Positions 47,010 through 56,318 of a stretch of DNA of 64,000 nucleotides are shown here, one piece after another. The translations under genes and the position numbers were made by a program. The notes below the pieces were generated by a model, which was given only the letters and a program-made list of their open reading frames with translations, was not told the DNA's origin and did no database searches. This stretch comes from Terriglobales bacterium (GTDB taxonomy: Bacteria; Acidobacteriota; Terriglobia; Terriglobales; Acidobacteriaceae): assembly GCA_025462725.1 (NCBI GenBank), contig JAOAPE010000012.1, positions 702,122 to 766,121 on the forward strand. The letters run 5' to 3'. Numbering within the stretch: the stretch's first letter is position 1; every line of letters starts with the position of its first letter.

Positions 47010-48728
47010 TTAGCTCGAGGCTTGGGAATGCCGCAGCGTGAAGTAGAAAGTGGCGCCGTGGCCAAGTTCGCTTTCAACCCAGACTGAACCGCCGTGATTC
47101 AATACGATGTGTTTCACGATTGCGAGGCCGAGGCCGGTTCCCCCTGACTCACGTGAACGCGATGCGTCTACGCGATAGAAACGCTCGAAGAGGCGTGGTT
47201 GATGCTCTAGAGCGATTCCGCTGCCAGAATCGCGCACGAAGAATTGCACCTTAGCACCATCTGCAGCGGCACCAAGTAGGACGTGCCCGCCGGGTGGGGA
47301 ATACTTGATGGCATTCTCAATCAGGTTAGCAAAGACTTGTTGAATCGCATCGCGATCGGCGACAACGGCTTCTTCTGAGGAAGCGTGAATAGACAAATCG
47401 ATTCCGCGAGCCTTTGCGATCGAATCAAAAGTATCAATCGCATCGTCAAGCAACGTGGCAGCTGTTACGTGTTCCAGTCTGAGTTTGTCCTCGCCCGATT
47501 CCACTCTCGCGAGCACTAGCAGGTCTTCTGTAAGTCGGGTCATCCGGGCCGCATTCTTCTGAATGATCTCGAGAAACTGTTTGCCTTGACCGGAATCAGG
47601 AAAGGACTCGAGCACGGTTTCTGCGTAACCCTGAATGGAAGTCAAAGGAGTGCGCAGCTCATGCGAGACATTGGCGATGAAATCCCTTCGTGTCTTCTCA
47701 ACGCGTTCAATATCGGTTACGTCCTGAAGGACGGCGACTGCGCCTCCGCCGGGCATTGGCGCGGCGGTTACATTCAGCGCGCGACCGCTGACCAACGATG
47801 TTGTATGAACGGTCTGAACAGTTGACTGCTCAATGGCTGAGTCCAATGCTTTAAGCAGTTCGGGATCACGAAAACTTTCCACGACGGGGGTGCCGGTACG
47901 GATGCGCGGTTCGAGACTTTGCATAGCACGGTTTGCCCAGCGAAGAACGCGGTCAGCGGAGACTGCGACTACCGCGTTAGGGATACTGTCCAGCAGTGTC
48001 TCAAGCTGTTGCTTGCTGAGTTGGAGGGCTGTGAAATTCTCCTCAAGACGCCTCGCGGTCACATCCAGCGCGGCCGCGACTTGGGCAATCTCATCCGAAG
48101 AGCTTTCGGAGATTCGAGCCGACAAATCCCCACGGGCAATCTTCTCTGCAAACTCCACAATGTTTCTAAGCCGGCGGGAAATGGAGTGGGCGATAAGAAT
48201 CGCTATGAGGGTTGCAACTAGTAAGGCAAGTCCGGACGCGTAGAGCAATCGTGTTCGGATGTCTTTCGTAGACCTCTCGATATTTGAAAGAGGATACGCA
48301 AGACGAACAGCACCTCCGTTTACAGGCACTGCGATGTATAGAAATTCGATGCCGACAGTCTTGCTTGTCCGTGAATCAACTCCGGTCTTGCCTTTGAGCG
48401 CTGCCGCAAACTCGGGACGGTGCGCATGGTTCTCCATCTGAAGCGGATCCGCCTCAGAGTCCGCCAGCACGCGACCGGTGGAATCAATGACAGTTGCGCG
48501 CGCGCCAGACGCATGGGACTCGTCAGTCACAATTTGCGAGATGGTGGATGTCTTGTCGCTGCTAACGTGAGAAGCCAGCATGCGAGTCTTTTCGGTGAGA
48601 GCTTGCGTGATGTCCGCGCGCAAAGAATCTTCCCACGCGTGACGGATCGAGAAATCCAATATCAGCGTCGCCGCTGCGATCACTAGAACGAAAGCAAGCA
48701 GCAACTTGAAAAAGACTTTACTTCTCAC
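47010..48728 (-). CDS. phoR: Phosphate-regulon sensor histidine kinase PhoR
   Basis: 572 residues. Transmembrane helices lie at about 9-27 and 162-181 and bracket an extracytoplasmic sensor of about 130 residues. HAMP (about 182-235), PAS (about 240-340), HisKA with phospho-acceptor His355 in ANVSHELRTP, and a HATPase domain (N box LIENAIKYSP, GTGLGLAIVKH) follow. E. coli PhoR lacks such a large periplasmic domain; this long-sensor form is like Gram-positive PhoR. Its start overlaps phoB by 11 bp. Confidence 0.92.
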   Translation of the reverse strand: MRSKVFFKLLLAFVLVIAAATLILDFSIRHAWEDSLRADITQALTEKTRMLASHVSSDKTSTISQIVTDESHASGARATVIDSTGRVLADSEADPLQMENHAHRPEFAAALKGKTGVDSRTSKTVGIEFLYIAVPVNGGAVRLAYPLSNIERSTKDIRTRLLYASGLALLVATLIAILIAHSISRRLRNIVEFAEKIARGDLSARISESSSDEIAQVAAALDVTARRLEENFTALQLSKQQLETLLDSIPNAVVAVSADRVLRWANRAMQSLEPRIRTGTPVVESFRDPELLKALDSAIEQSTVQTVHTTSLVSGRALNVTAAPMPGGGAVAVLQDVTDIERVEKTRRDFIANVSHELRTPLTSIQGYAETVLESFPDSGQGKQFLEIIQKNAARMTRLTEDLLVLARVESGEDKLRLEHVTAATLLDDAIDTFDSIAKARGIDLSIHASSEEAVVADRDAIQQVFANLIENAIKYSPPGGHVLLGAAADGAKVQFFVRDSGSGIALEHQPRLFERFYRVDASRSRESGGTGLGLAIVKHIVLNHGGSVWVESELGHGATFYFTLRHSQASS

Positions 48729-49416
48729 CGGGTACCTCGAAGCGGTAACCCGCGCCGCGAACTGTTCGCAAGTAGATTGGATCCTCGGGATTGACTTCGA
48801 TCTTTTCGCGCAGGCGGCTTACGTAAACGTCAACAGAGCGCGGAGTCACGAATGCGGTGTCTCTCCAAACGGCGTCAAGCAATTGATCTCGCGTGAAGAC
48901 ACGGCCAATATGCCGGGCGAGATACTCCAACAGGCGGAATTCGGTAGCTGTGGTGGTGAGCGGTTCGCCCCTCACCATTATTCTCATGCCGACACTGTCG
49001 ATCTCGATGTCGCCGGCTACCACTTTCGACTGCGGCATTGGGCGCTCAAAGCGCCGAAGCACAGCCTTGACGCGAGCGACCAGTTCGCGGGGACTGAAGG
49101 GCTTAGTGATGTAGTCGTCGGCCCCCTGCTCGAGTCCGGTCACGCGATCAGATTCCGTGATCTTTGCCGTCAAGAAAATAATTGGCGATAACGCCAGAGT
49201 GGGATGCTGGCGCAAGCGCTTGCACAGCTCCAGTCCGCCTCCTCCGGGCACCATTATGTCCAAGAGAAACAAAGCGGGAACAATGCTTTCTGCATTTGAG
49301 ACTACGCCATTGACAGCGGGAAAAATGCGAATGGTAAATCCCGCCAACTCCAAGTGATGCTTAACCAGGTTGGCAATGTCCGCGTCATCTTCTACGAGGA
49401 AAATGGTCTGTTTCAC
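48718..49416 (-). CDS. phoB: Phosphate-regulon response regulator PhoB
   Basis: 232 residues, OmpR/PhoB type. Receiver domain with acidic pocket VEDDAD, phospho-acceptor Asp53 in LLDIMVPGGGG and conserved Lys in YITKPFSP, then a winged-helix DNA-binding domain (TATEFRLLEYLARHIGRVF, SVDVYVSRLREKI). Activates Pho boxes when phosphorylated by PhoR. A candidate Pho box lies in front of it, suggesting autoregulation. Confidence 0.95.
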   Translation of the reverse strand: MKQTIFLVEDDADIANLVKHHLELAGFTIRIFPAVNGVVSNAESIVPALFLLDIMVPGGGGLELCKRLRQHPTLALSPIIFLTAKITESDRVTGLEQGADDYITKPFSPRELVARVKAVLRRFERPMPQSKVVAGDIEIDSVGMRIMVRGEPLTTTATEFRLLEYLARHIGRVFTRDQLLDAVWRDTAFVTPRSVDVYVSRLREKIEVNPEDPIYLRTVRGAGYRFEVPGEK

Positions 49417-49437
49417 GGAATCATTTTATCGAGACAT

Positions 49438-49455
49438 TGTTAAAGCAAGGTAAAT
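49438..49455 (-). promoter_or_regulatory. Candidate PhoB box upstream of phoB
   Basis: Minus strand reads ATTTACC, TTGC, TTTAACA: two half-sites with an 11-bp period about 22 bp before the phoB start. Confidence 0.55.
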
Positions 49456-49502
49456 GATTGAACAGATTCCGCTTAGACTGCCGCGAAATGGGTAAGTGCA
49501 AT

Positions 49503-49532
49503 TTGACCGCAGTTTCAGTTAGTTGTTAGTAT
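49503..49532 (+). promoter_or_regulatory. Possible sigma-70 promoter of the initiator tRNA
   Basis: TTGACC (49503-49508), an 18-bp spacer and TAGTAT (49527-49532) lie just before the mature tRNA 5' end. The -10 is only a 4/6 match and the start would fall almost at the tRNA itself. Confidence 0.4.
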
Positions 49533-49537
49533 CGAAG

Positions 49538-49614
<77 letters not shown>

Positions 49615-49673
49615 AATCTTTCAACAACTTAGATCCGGTCGCAAGTAGACCAAAAAGGTGCAAAAAGGTGCAG

Positions 49674-50846
49674 TTACCCAGGAGCCGCGAGGCTCCTTTC
49701 GCTTTTTGCCTCCGAGGTCGGCCGCAACGCCATCTGGACCACATTACTATTGGCTGCGCGCTTCGCTTCTGACATCGTCGAACGTCCGTAGATGTTCATC
49801 GTCGTCTGAATGGAAGCGTGACGCATTAATTCCTTCTGGATGGGCATGGAAGCGCCGGCAGCGTTCAACCACGTGCGATAGGTGTGGCGAAACGTGTGCC
49901 ATCCAATTCCCGTTCCAAGTCCGGCTTTCACCGCTGCTGGTTTGATCTGTCGCATGGCGACGGTCTCTTGCCAGTAGGGTCGGAGCGTACTCGGATTAGG
50001 AAATACCCAGCCATCGGTCGTCTCCGTGCACTGATCGCGCCAGCGTAGCATCATCTCTGCATAATCGTGGTCGAGGGGAAGATCGTCATTGGAATATTCC
50101 GTCTTCACATCGTCGACACGGCCATGCACTATGCCGCGTTGTACACAAACAGTCAGTGCTTTGAAATCGAAGTCGGACCAACGCAATGCCATGACTTCGC
50201 TGATCCGCAATCCTAGACATTGAGCGGTCAGAACCATTGTCTTGAATGGCTCCTGCAGATGTCCCAACAGATTCCAGAACTCGTCAGAAGTAAGCACACG
50301 CGGCTGTCGCAGGCGCTTGCTCACGTTCTTGATTTCGACAAGTTCCATCGGATTGCGTCCCAAGGGGAACAACCCCCACTTCATCGCACACTCGAATAAC
50401 CGATGCATCAAGCCCTTAATGTGGCCCTTGGTCTTTGGAGCTAGCTTCAGCCCCTCAAACCATTTTTCAACTTCGTATGGCGCCTTGGCCATCTGCTCTA
50501 GCGTGTATTCACCCCAAGCTGGGATGACATGCACATTCAAGCAAGACAGATAAGAAACGCGTGTCGAATAACGTTCGGGAAGTTTGTCGAGCTTATATCG
50601 TTCGATCAAGCCCCCGAAAGTCATCGCGGACTCAATCGTCGCGGATTGGTTGAAGTGCATCCGCGCCGCCTGGGCCGCCATCTCCACACGAGTCTTGTTC
50701 GGGAGTTCATCCGTCGTACCGAGCCTTCGACTTGTATACGTAAGCTTTTTTGCGCTCCGCACACGAAACCGAATGACCCAGACCGCAGGACCCGATCTCC
50801 TCGGCTGTAGTTCTATATGACCAAACTGATAATTCATCCGCTTCAC
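49674..50846 (-). CDS. Tyrosine recombinase/integrase
   Basis: 390 residues. A SAM-like core-binding domain (about 70-160) and a catalytic domain with Arg214 (GLRISEVMALRW), Lys249, His317-x-x-Arg320 (HTFRH), His343 (MRHASIQTT) and Tyr353 (NIYGRS), a complete active site. It sits 60 bp from the tRNA and is transcribed toward it, so its last codons lie in the hairpin at 49680-49697. It would integrate the element at the tRNA-fMet 3' end and, with the adjacent HTH protein, excise it. Confidence 0.95.
   Translation of the reverse strand: MKRMNYQFGHIELQPRRSGPAVWVIRFRVRSAKKLTYTSRRLGTTDELPNKTRVEMAAQAARMHFNQSATIESAMTFGGLIERYKLDKLPERYSTRVSYLSCLNVHVIPAWGEYTLEQMAKAPYEVEKWFEGLKLAPKTKGHIKGLMHRLFECAMKWGLFPLGRNPMELVEIKNVSKRLRQPRVLTSDEFWNLLGHLQEPFKTMVLTAQCLGLRISEVMALRWSDFDFKALTVCVQRGIVHGRVDDVKTEYSNDDLPLDHDYAEMMLRWRDQCTETTDGWVFPNPSTLRPYWQETVAMRQIKPAAVKAGLGTGIGWHTFRHTYRTWLNAAGASMPIQKELMRHASIQTTMNIYGRSTMSEAKRAANSNVVQMALRPTSEAKSERSLAAPG
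49680..49707 (+). terminator. Hairpin terminator downstream of tRNA-fMet, inside the integrase 3' end
   Basis: AGGAGCC (49680-49686), GCGA loop, GGCTCCT (49691-49697), then TTTCGCTTTTT on the plus strand. It would stop tRNA transcripts. On the minus strand it encodes the last integrase residues (SLAAPG). Tandem CAAAAAGGTG repeats (about 49651-49670) lie between the tRNA and the hairpin and could be integrase arm sites. Confidence 0.65.
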
Positions 50847-50861
50847 TAGAAATCTCCTTTT

Positions 50862-51071
50862 CTAGTTGCCGCGGACAGGGTTGTGCTCTGCCTGAGAGCT
50901 TACCCTCTGTTTCATCCAGGAGTCCACATCTATCGGACGGAAGCGCCAGTGGGTACCGATGCGGAAAGCCGGGATCTCACCCATCACTGCCATTCGAGTG
51001 ACCGTTCTTGGATGAATGCTTAAGAAATCTGCAACTTCTTCCGTGGTCCAAGGCTTGTCTGTGAAATTCAT
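50862..51071 (-). CDS. Excisionase-family helix-turn-helix protein
   Basis: 69 residues, MerR/excisionase-type winged helix: WTTEEVADFLSIHPRTVTRM is the helix-turn-helix and GEIPAFRIGTHWRFRPIDVDSWM the wing. Such proteins bend att DNA and set the direction of the integrase (Xis), and some also repress the integrase promoter. It lies 15 bp upstream of the integrase gene, so the pair is an int-xis operon. Confidence 0.88.
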   Translation of the reverse strand: MNFTDKPWTTEEVADFLSIHPRTVTRMAVMGEIPAFRIGTHWRFRPIDVDSWMKQRVSSQAEHNPVRGN

Positions 51072-51221
51072 ATTCGTCTTCGCTTGTCCGCAGAATTAAC
51101 CGTAAGTCGTTTAACTACGCCAAAATTCCAAAAACTCACAATTACTCGTTTATGTAAATTTGGGAGCGGCGGAGGGCTACGAGCGATTCATCCTCAACAT
51201 TTGCCCCGCCCCTCCCGCTGT

Positions 51222-51413
51222 TTAACGAAGACTGAGGCACACCGCGCAATTGCAGTATTCGTTCGGTTCGTGCGCCCAGTGAAACGCTGCGATCACGTAA
51301 TCGGGTACGCCGGGCGCTGGCATGGGCCACTGCCCCGGTGCTATCGGCGGATGTGTGATTGGTCTACCGCATACACAGCGCTTCACCGCTATCTTTCGTC
51401 TTCGCTTTTTCAT
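51222..51413 (-). CDS. Small basic Cys-rich protein, unknown
   Basis: 63 residues from the ATG at 51413 (GAGAGGTGG upstream); an earlier start at 51455 is possible. A basic N-terminus (KKRRRKIAVKR) precedes CVCGRP and a C-terminal CNCAVC, two CxC/CxxC pairs that could hold one zinc ion. Aromatic residues (YVIAAFHWAH) lie between. No family is recognised. It sits in the replication block of the element. Confidence 0.45.
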   Translation of the reverse strand: MKKRRRKIAVKRCVCGRPITHPPIAPGQWPMPAPGVPDYVIAAFHWAHEPNEYCNCAVCLSLR

Positions 51414-51522
51414 GTTGGCAACCACCTCTCGTAACTTTATTTTCGTCCTGCCCAATCCCGTCCCATCAGAAGAACGTTAGTTCTGATGGTGGGAGGGTGC
51501 GTTGGCAACTATTCTTTTCTTC

Positions 51523-53271
51523 TTATAGGGTGCTGCCAACTTCCAACCCGCCGATTCCGAGTTCTCCCCGCTTGAGCCTTACCCATTCTTTACTGCGGTT
51601 AATTCCTGCCTCTTTCAGCAACTTCGCCATTTTGACGTTGGAAAGTTTCTGATTAGCTTTCATCTGAGCGATTGCGGCATCGTCCTTGCCGTCTTTGTTT
51701 GCTGTATTCCCCAACATCACAACAGCGCCCGCGCTGCCATCAACAAAGGTCATCCGGCAGGTTTCCCGGCTTGTGGTCACTTCAAACGAATGAGGCTTCG
51801 GCTCAAAGTCCCGTTGTTTGACGAAGCGGAAGAGTGATGCGGATTCATATTCCTTGTCCATGTCCTGTGTGCGCATAGCAAGCGCCACGGACAGGAACGC
51901 GGACAATTCTCCAGTGCCCCGGAAGCTGTTTTCTAGCGTTAGCTCATTAGCTTTGGTCATGGACTTCGGGCTGTGATGCAACATGATCACGCAAGCCGCT
52001 TTATTCCGAATAAGCGAAAATGCATGTTCGGCAAATTCTTTCATCATGGCCGCGTCATTCTCGTTGCCATCAGTGAAGCGAATTGCGGTATCAATGACGA
52101 TAGCCGCGTCCTGAATTTCCTCGGGCAGCAATGCAGCCAGAGGGCGTTTTGCCGATATTGACATCGTGGCATAGAAAAAATTCTTGCACAGATAGTCACG
52201 CAAGCCGATGCGGTTCACACGGTCAGAGAACGAAATCAGCCCGTTTTCAGGTCCCAAGTAGAGAACGCGGGAGGGCTTCCGGGTTACTTTGTATTTCCCG
52301 AATAGTGCTTCACCTGAGCACAGCGAGAACACGATGTTCAGCGCGGCTAGCGTTTTCTTTTGGCCGACAAAAGCACCGATCCCCATGATCGACTGCTCTG
52401 GCAAGAAGTCTTCGATGAGAAAGCGCGGCGGTCCCACGTTATCGTGCTCTTTGGCGCTGTGGTAATACTCGCGCCAATCAACCGGCTCTGTTAGTTCCGC
52501 GCCCGCGCCGAGCACGACAACGGGATCCGACACCGGCAATTCATACCGCGCCACATTTGTGGCAATCCGTTTAACTTCATCTTCTTCAAGCGGCGGAGCA
52601 CACCGATCCGCGTTTACCTGAAGCAATGCAACCTCAATTGCTTCGCGGCTCAATCCGGCGTTGCGGAGCTTCCCGGCAATAGACGTGAGCGCGTTGTTGC
52701 GGTTGGCGGTAATGGGTTCGCCGTCATCTTTAACCCGTTGCTGCTTTTCACTCTTGAGCGCGCGCACAAGACCCGGCGTTGGCGCCGGCTCCGTGATGTC
52801 CCCGAGTTTCTCATAGGCTAGCTTACTGTCCGGGTGAATTGACCCCGCCGCCACGACATAGCCGCCAAGACTCTTGACTTGCCCTTCACACCCGTTGAGC
52901 TTCCACAAACCAATGTCCGGGATCGCTCCCGAGAAATAAAGCTGCACGCCAAACTCCGGGCGGCGTCCGGTCCGCACGGCGTAAGTTTCCGGCATGTCTT
53001 CAGGCAAATTTCGGAGCCACTCTTGCAGCGCATCCAAGTCCGCTAACCCGTGGTCAATGTCCAGCACGCAAAGGTTGGACGGGTTGCACGCAATCCCAAT
53101 GTTTGCGTCCGGCTTCGCTGTCCACCATCGGCGAATGACGGCCTCGTCATTGCTCGCGTCGTGCCAACCGTTAGGCACGAGTCCACCCAACGGCTTCTTG
53201 TCGCCGGGGACACATGGGAAGACATACCAACCGCGCTGGATGTATGAAAGTGCCACATCAAGAAAACTCAT
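51523..53271 (-). CDS. Primase-polymerase / RepA-like ATPase replication protein
   Basis: 582 residues from the ATG at 53271 (MSFLDVALSYIQRGW); seven more residues are possible. The N-terminal bifunctional primase/polymerase domain (about 1-185) has WYVFPCVPGDKKPL, the metal motif VLDIDHG and an SLGGYVVAAGSIHP block. A primase-C-terminal-like helical region follows. The RecA/RepA-type ATPase domain has a diverged Walker A (GAFVGQKKT) and Walker B AAIVIDTAIR with a following IMLHHSPKS. A helix-turn-helix-like C-terminus (VKMAKLLKEAGINRSKEWVRL) ends the protein. It is the replication initiator expected of a P4-like or pSAM2-like integrative element. Confidence 0.88.
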   Translation of the reverse strand: MSFLDVALSYIQRGWYVFPCVPGDKKPLGGLVPNGWHDASNDEAVIRRWWTAKPDANIGIACNPSNLCVLDIDHGLADLDALQEWLRNLPEDMPETYAVRTGRRPEFGVQLYFSGAIPDIGLWKLNGCEGQVKSLGGYVVAAGSIHPDSKLAYEKLGDITEPAPTPGLVRALKSEKQQRVKDDGEPITANRNNALTSIAGKLRNAGLSREAIEVALLQVNADRCAPPLEEDEVKRIATNVARYELPVSDPVVVLGAGAELTEPVDWREYYHSAKEHDNVGPPRFLIEDFLPEQSIMGIGAFVGQKKTLAALNIVFSLCSGEALFGKYKVTRKPSRVLYLGPENGLISFSDRVNRIGLRDYLCKNFFYATMSISAKRPLAALLPEEIQDAAIVIDTAIRFTDGNENDAAMMKEFAEHAFSLIRNKAACVIMLHHSPKSMTKANELTLENSFRGTGELSAFLSVALAMRTQDMDKEYESASLFRFVKQRDFEPKPHSFEVTTSRETCRMTFVDGSAGAVVMLGNTANKDGKDDAAIAQMKANQKLSNVKMAKLLKEAGINRSKEWVRLKRGELGIGGLEVGSTL

Positions 53272-53315
53272 TAGAAGTTTGATCCTCCGCATTTCTTACC
53301 GCCTACACCTATGCA

Positions 53316-53465
53316 TGATTGGCCAGATGTGATTGAGAACAAACGCCAATCACCAAGAATCAATGACTTAGCGGAAGTGATTTGTTTTGTCCCTCTACTC
53401 TTAGTCGTTTTTGGCCGATGTGCTTGGAAACAAAAGTCAATTACCAAAAATCAACAAGTTAGGCG
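53316..53465. repeat. Inverted and direct repeats in the divergent region: candidate origin or operator
   Basis: TGATTGGC (53316-53323) and GCCAATCA (53345-53352) are inverted. A sequence of about 27 nt at 53347-53373 (CAATCACCAAGAATCAA...) recurs with changes at 53438-53465 (CAATTACCAAAAATCAA...), 91 bp apart. They sit between the replication gene and the cargo and could be iterons or operators. The rest of the 290-bp gap shows no gene. Confidence 0.45.
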
Positions 53466-53581
53466 ACCCAAGCGCTTAATGAAAAGAATCTTTGGGCATT
53501 GGTGAACTCCCGACTTGTTAGCAGTTTTCACGGAACACGGATTCGCGGGTTAGAATTGAATCAGCAATTCCTGGTTTCGGT

Positions 53582-56244
53582 ATGTCAACAAAGCCGACCG
53601 TTGCAACTTCCGCACCGGCTCCTTCCGTGGACTCCCAAACTGCTCCCGAAAAACCCGGTGAGGAGCGGAAGGATGTCCTTGCGCAAATCCTGGAGTGGTC
53701 GCAAGGGAGACCCGCCTGGCAGCGGGACGGCCTTCGTCGCCTTCTCACTACTGGGAACCTATCGCCAAAAGATTTCGATGAACTCACGGCAATAGCTAAG
53801 TCTGCGCACGGCTTGGCTAGAAAGAAAGCGGATCCCCTAACTTCGGAGCATGTAGCGATCAGGGGTCGGAAGAGCGTCCCTGTTTCAATCCTGAGCGTGA
53901 CTCACCTGCAGGGCGTGAACGCTTTGGCACCAAATCAAACCGTTGCTTTTGGGCCGAGCCTCACCGTGGTATTTGGACAGAATGCCGCAGGCAAGTCAGG
54001 GTATACGCGCATCCTTAAGCGCGCCTGCAGGTCTCGTGGTACGGAGAATATTCTCGGTAATGTTCTTAGCGGTCAGACACCGGTAAGGCCGGAAGCAACT
54101 ATTCGATATCGTGAAGGCACTACGGAACTTCCATTGGATTGGAAGCCTGACACCGCGCCCTCAGAAGCTCTCGCAAGTGTTAGCGTGTTCGATTCTCATT
54201 CGGCGTCAGTCTACGTTCGCGACAAGACTGACGTTGCATTTCGGCCGTTCGGACTAGACATCTTTGACCGCCTGTCGGTTGCCTGCGCGGAGATCCGAAC
54301 TCGGCTCGAAGCTGAGATTCAGAAGTTGAATAGAGCTGCCGTGGCTCTCCCAATTGTGCCCGACGGGACCCGCGTAAAGGCAATGATTGAAGCGCTTTCC
54401 GGGTTGACGAAGATCGAAGACGTGCATTCACTGGCTGCCGTGACAGAGCAGGATGAAGAACGCGTCAAGGAGTTGCGCGGACATAAGAAAGACGTGGAAT
54501 CGTCCGACCCCCGGCAGCGTGCCCGAGAATTGAAGCTGAGAGCGGAACGATTCAACCTTCTTGCAAGGCATCTCGACACAATAGCCGATGCTCTTGGCGA
54601 TCCGAGAATTGCTGAGTTGCAAGCTGCCGATCACAGACTCCTCGTTGCAAAAGAGGCTCTCGAGTCGGTGCGGAAGTCCGCAATCAGTCCTAGTCATCTT
54701 TCCGGAACTGGCGAGGAAGCCTGGAGAACAATGTGGGACGCTGCAAAAGTGTTCTCAAACCATGCCTCCCCTCAGCAGAAGTTTCCGCTCGTTGAAAACA
54801 GCCTCTGTCCTTTCTGCCAACAAATCATTGGGAAAGAAGCTGCATCTCGCCTTGCGCACTTTGCGGAATATGTATCGTCTGACGCTCAGACTGAGGTGCA
54901 GCACGCCGAAAAGGCATTTGCCAAACTGCTGTCCACTGCGTCAGACATTGAAGTGCAGCGGAATGACATCGCTCTCGCCCTCAGTGAAGTCGCGGCAGAT
55001 GACGGCCAGCTCAGCCGTGCGACCCATGATTCATTGAACGTGCCGTTGCTATTCAAACCGCTCTCAAGAACAAGAGTCCACTATCGGGGCTTCCATTGCA
55101 GAAATTGGGACTCACTCCATCTGGCGCGCTGCGTGAGGCAGTGAAGAAGCTCCAAGGCCGTGCGGCTGAACTCGAAACGGAGAAAGTCGTCTTTGATCCG
55201 AAGCTCGAATCAGAATTACGTGAACTTGAAGCGAAACTATCTCTTCGCGAGGGCCTCGCTGTCGTCCTTGGCGAGATTGAACGCAAGAAACAACTTGGTG
55301 CCTATCGGCAGACTTTAGACGACACGAATACGACACTTATCACGCGAAAAAGCACCGAACTCACCAAAGAACTGGTCACCGACAATTTACGGGACGGTTT
55401 CCGTGATGAGTTGCAAAAGCTCGATTTTAAGCACCTCTTGGTTGACGTGCACGCGGCCGGTGGAAGTAAGGGTGCCCTGTTCCATCGCCTAGCTTTCACA
55501 AATGCCCCAGGCGTCAGCGTTGGCGAGGTGCTCAGTGAAGGCGAATCACGAACGTTGGCGCTCGCTGTTTTTCTAACCGAACTCAGCACCGCTGCTGCAA
55601 AGTCGGCGATTATTTTTGACGATCCGGTATCTTCGCTTGATCACAACTGGCGCGAGAGAATTGCGCGCCGCCTAGTCGCCGAAGCAGGCAAGCGACAAGT
55701 TATCGTATTTACTCACGACATCCTATTTCTGCGGCTGTTACTGAATGAAGCCGAGGCGCAGAGTGTGCCATGCGAGAAGCAGTATGTTCGCCGGGATGAA
55801 CAGGTGGGCATTTGTTCCCCCGATCTGCCTTGGATTGCGATGTTGGTAAAGGACAGAATTGGGAAGTTACGCGTCCGGTGGCAAGAAGCGGAAAAGCTGC
55901 AGCGCACGGTGGGTAATGAAGCGTACGAAGGAGTCGCCCGCGATATTTATGGATTGCTTCGGGAAACGTGGGAAAAGGCAATCAGTGAAGTGTTGCTTAA
56001 TGAGGTCGTCGAGCGATATCGCCCCAGCATTGAAACCCATCGTCTCCGGCCTCTACATGACATCAGCGAAGAAGATATCAGTACCGTAGACAAAGAAATG
56101 ACCGAGTGCTCCCGCTGGATCCGTGGACATGATCATCCACCTGCAGACGGCACACCGTTCCCCAATCCAAGTGAATTGAAGGAGCGGATTGATAATCTAG
56201 ACGCGTGGATCAAGGCAATTCGCAAGAGGAGAGAGAAGAAATAG
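53582..56244 (+). pseudogene. SMC-like AAA_13 ATPase with zinc hook (RloC/PrrC-like), frameshifted
   Basis: Two frames that clearly belong to one protein of about 880 residues: 53582 to about 55035, then an overlapping frame from about 55030 to 56244. The N-terminal part has Walker A GQNAAGKS (132-139), coiled coils, and a zinc-hook-like CPFC (Cys409, Cys412). The C-terminal part has the ABC signature LSEGES, Walker B AIIFDDPVSSLDH and the switch His in VFTHD. A tail follows with RETWE and RWIRGH, an R-x4-H pattern as in HEPN ribonucleases. This is the plan of RloC/PrrC anticodon nucleases and related AAA_13 defence ATPases. The shift of one base leaves the product probably inactive unless it is an assembly error. 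Confidence 0.75.
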
Positions 56245-56318
56245 TTTTTCGGAAATGTGGCTACAAAGCGGATAGAACTGCCGGAAAGAGTTGTTCGTTG
56301 ACTCAGGAGGCCGGAAAG

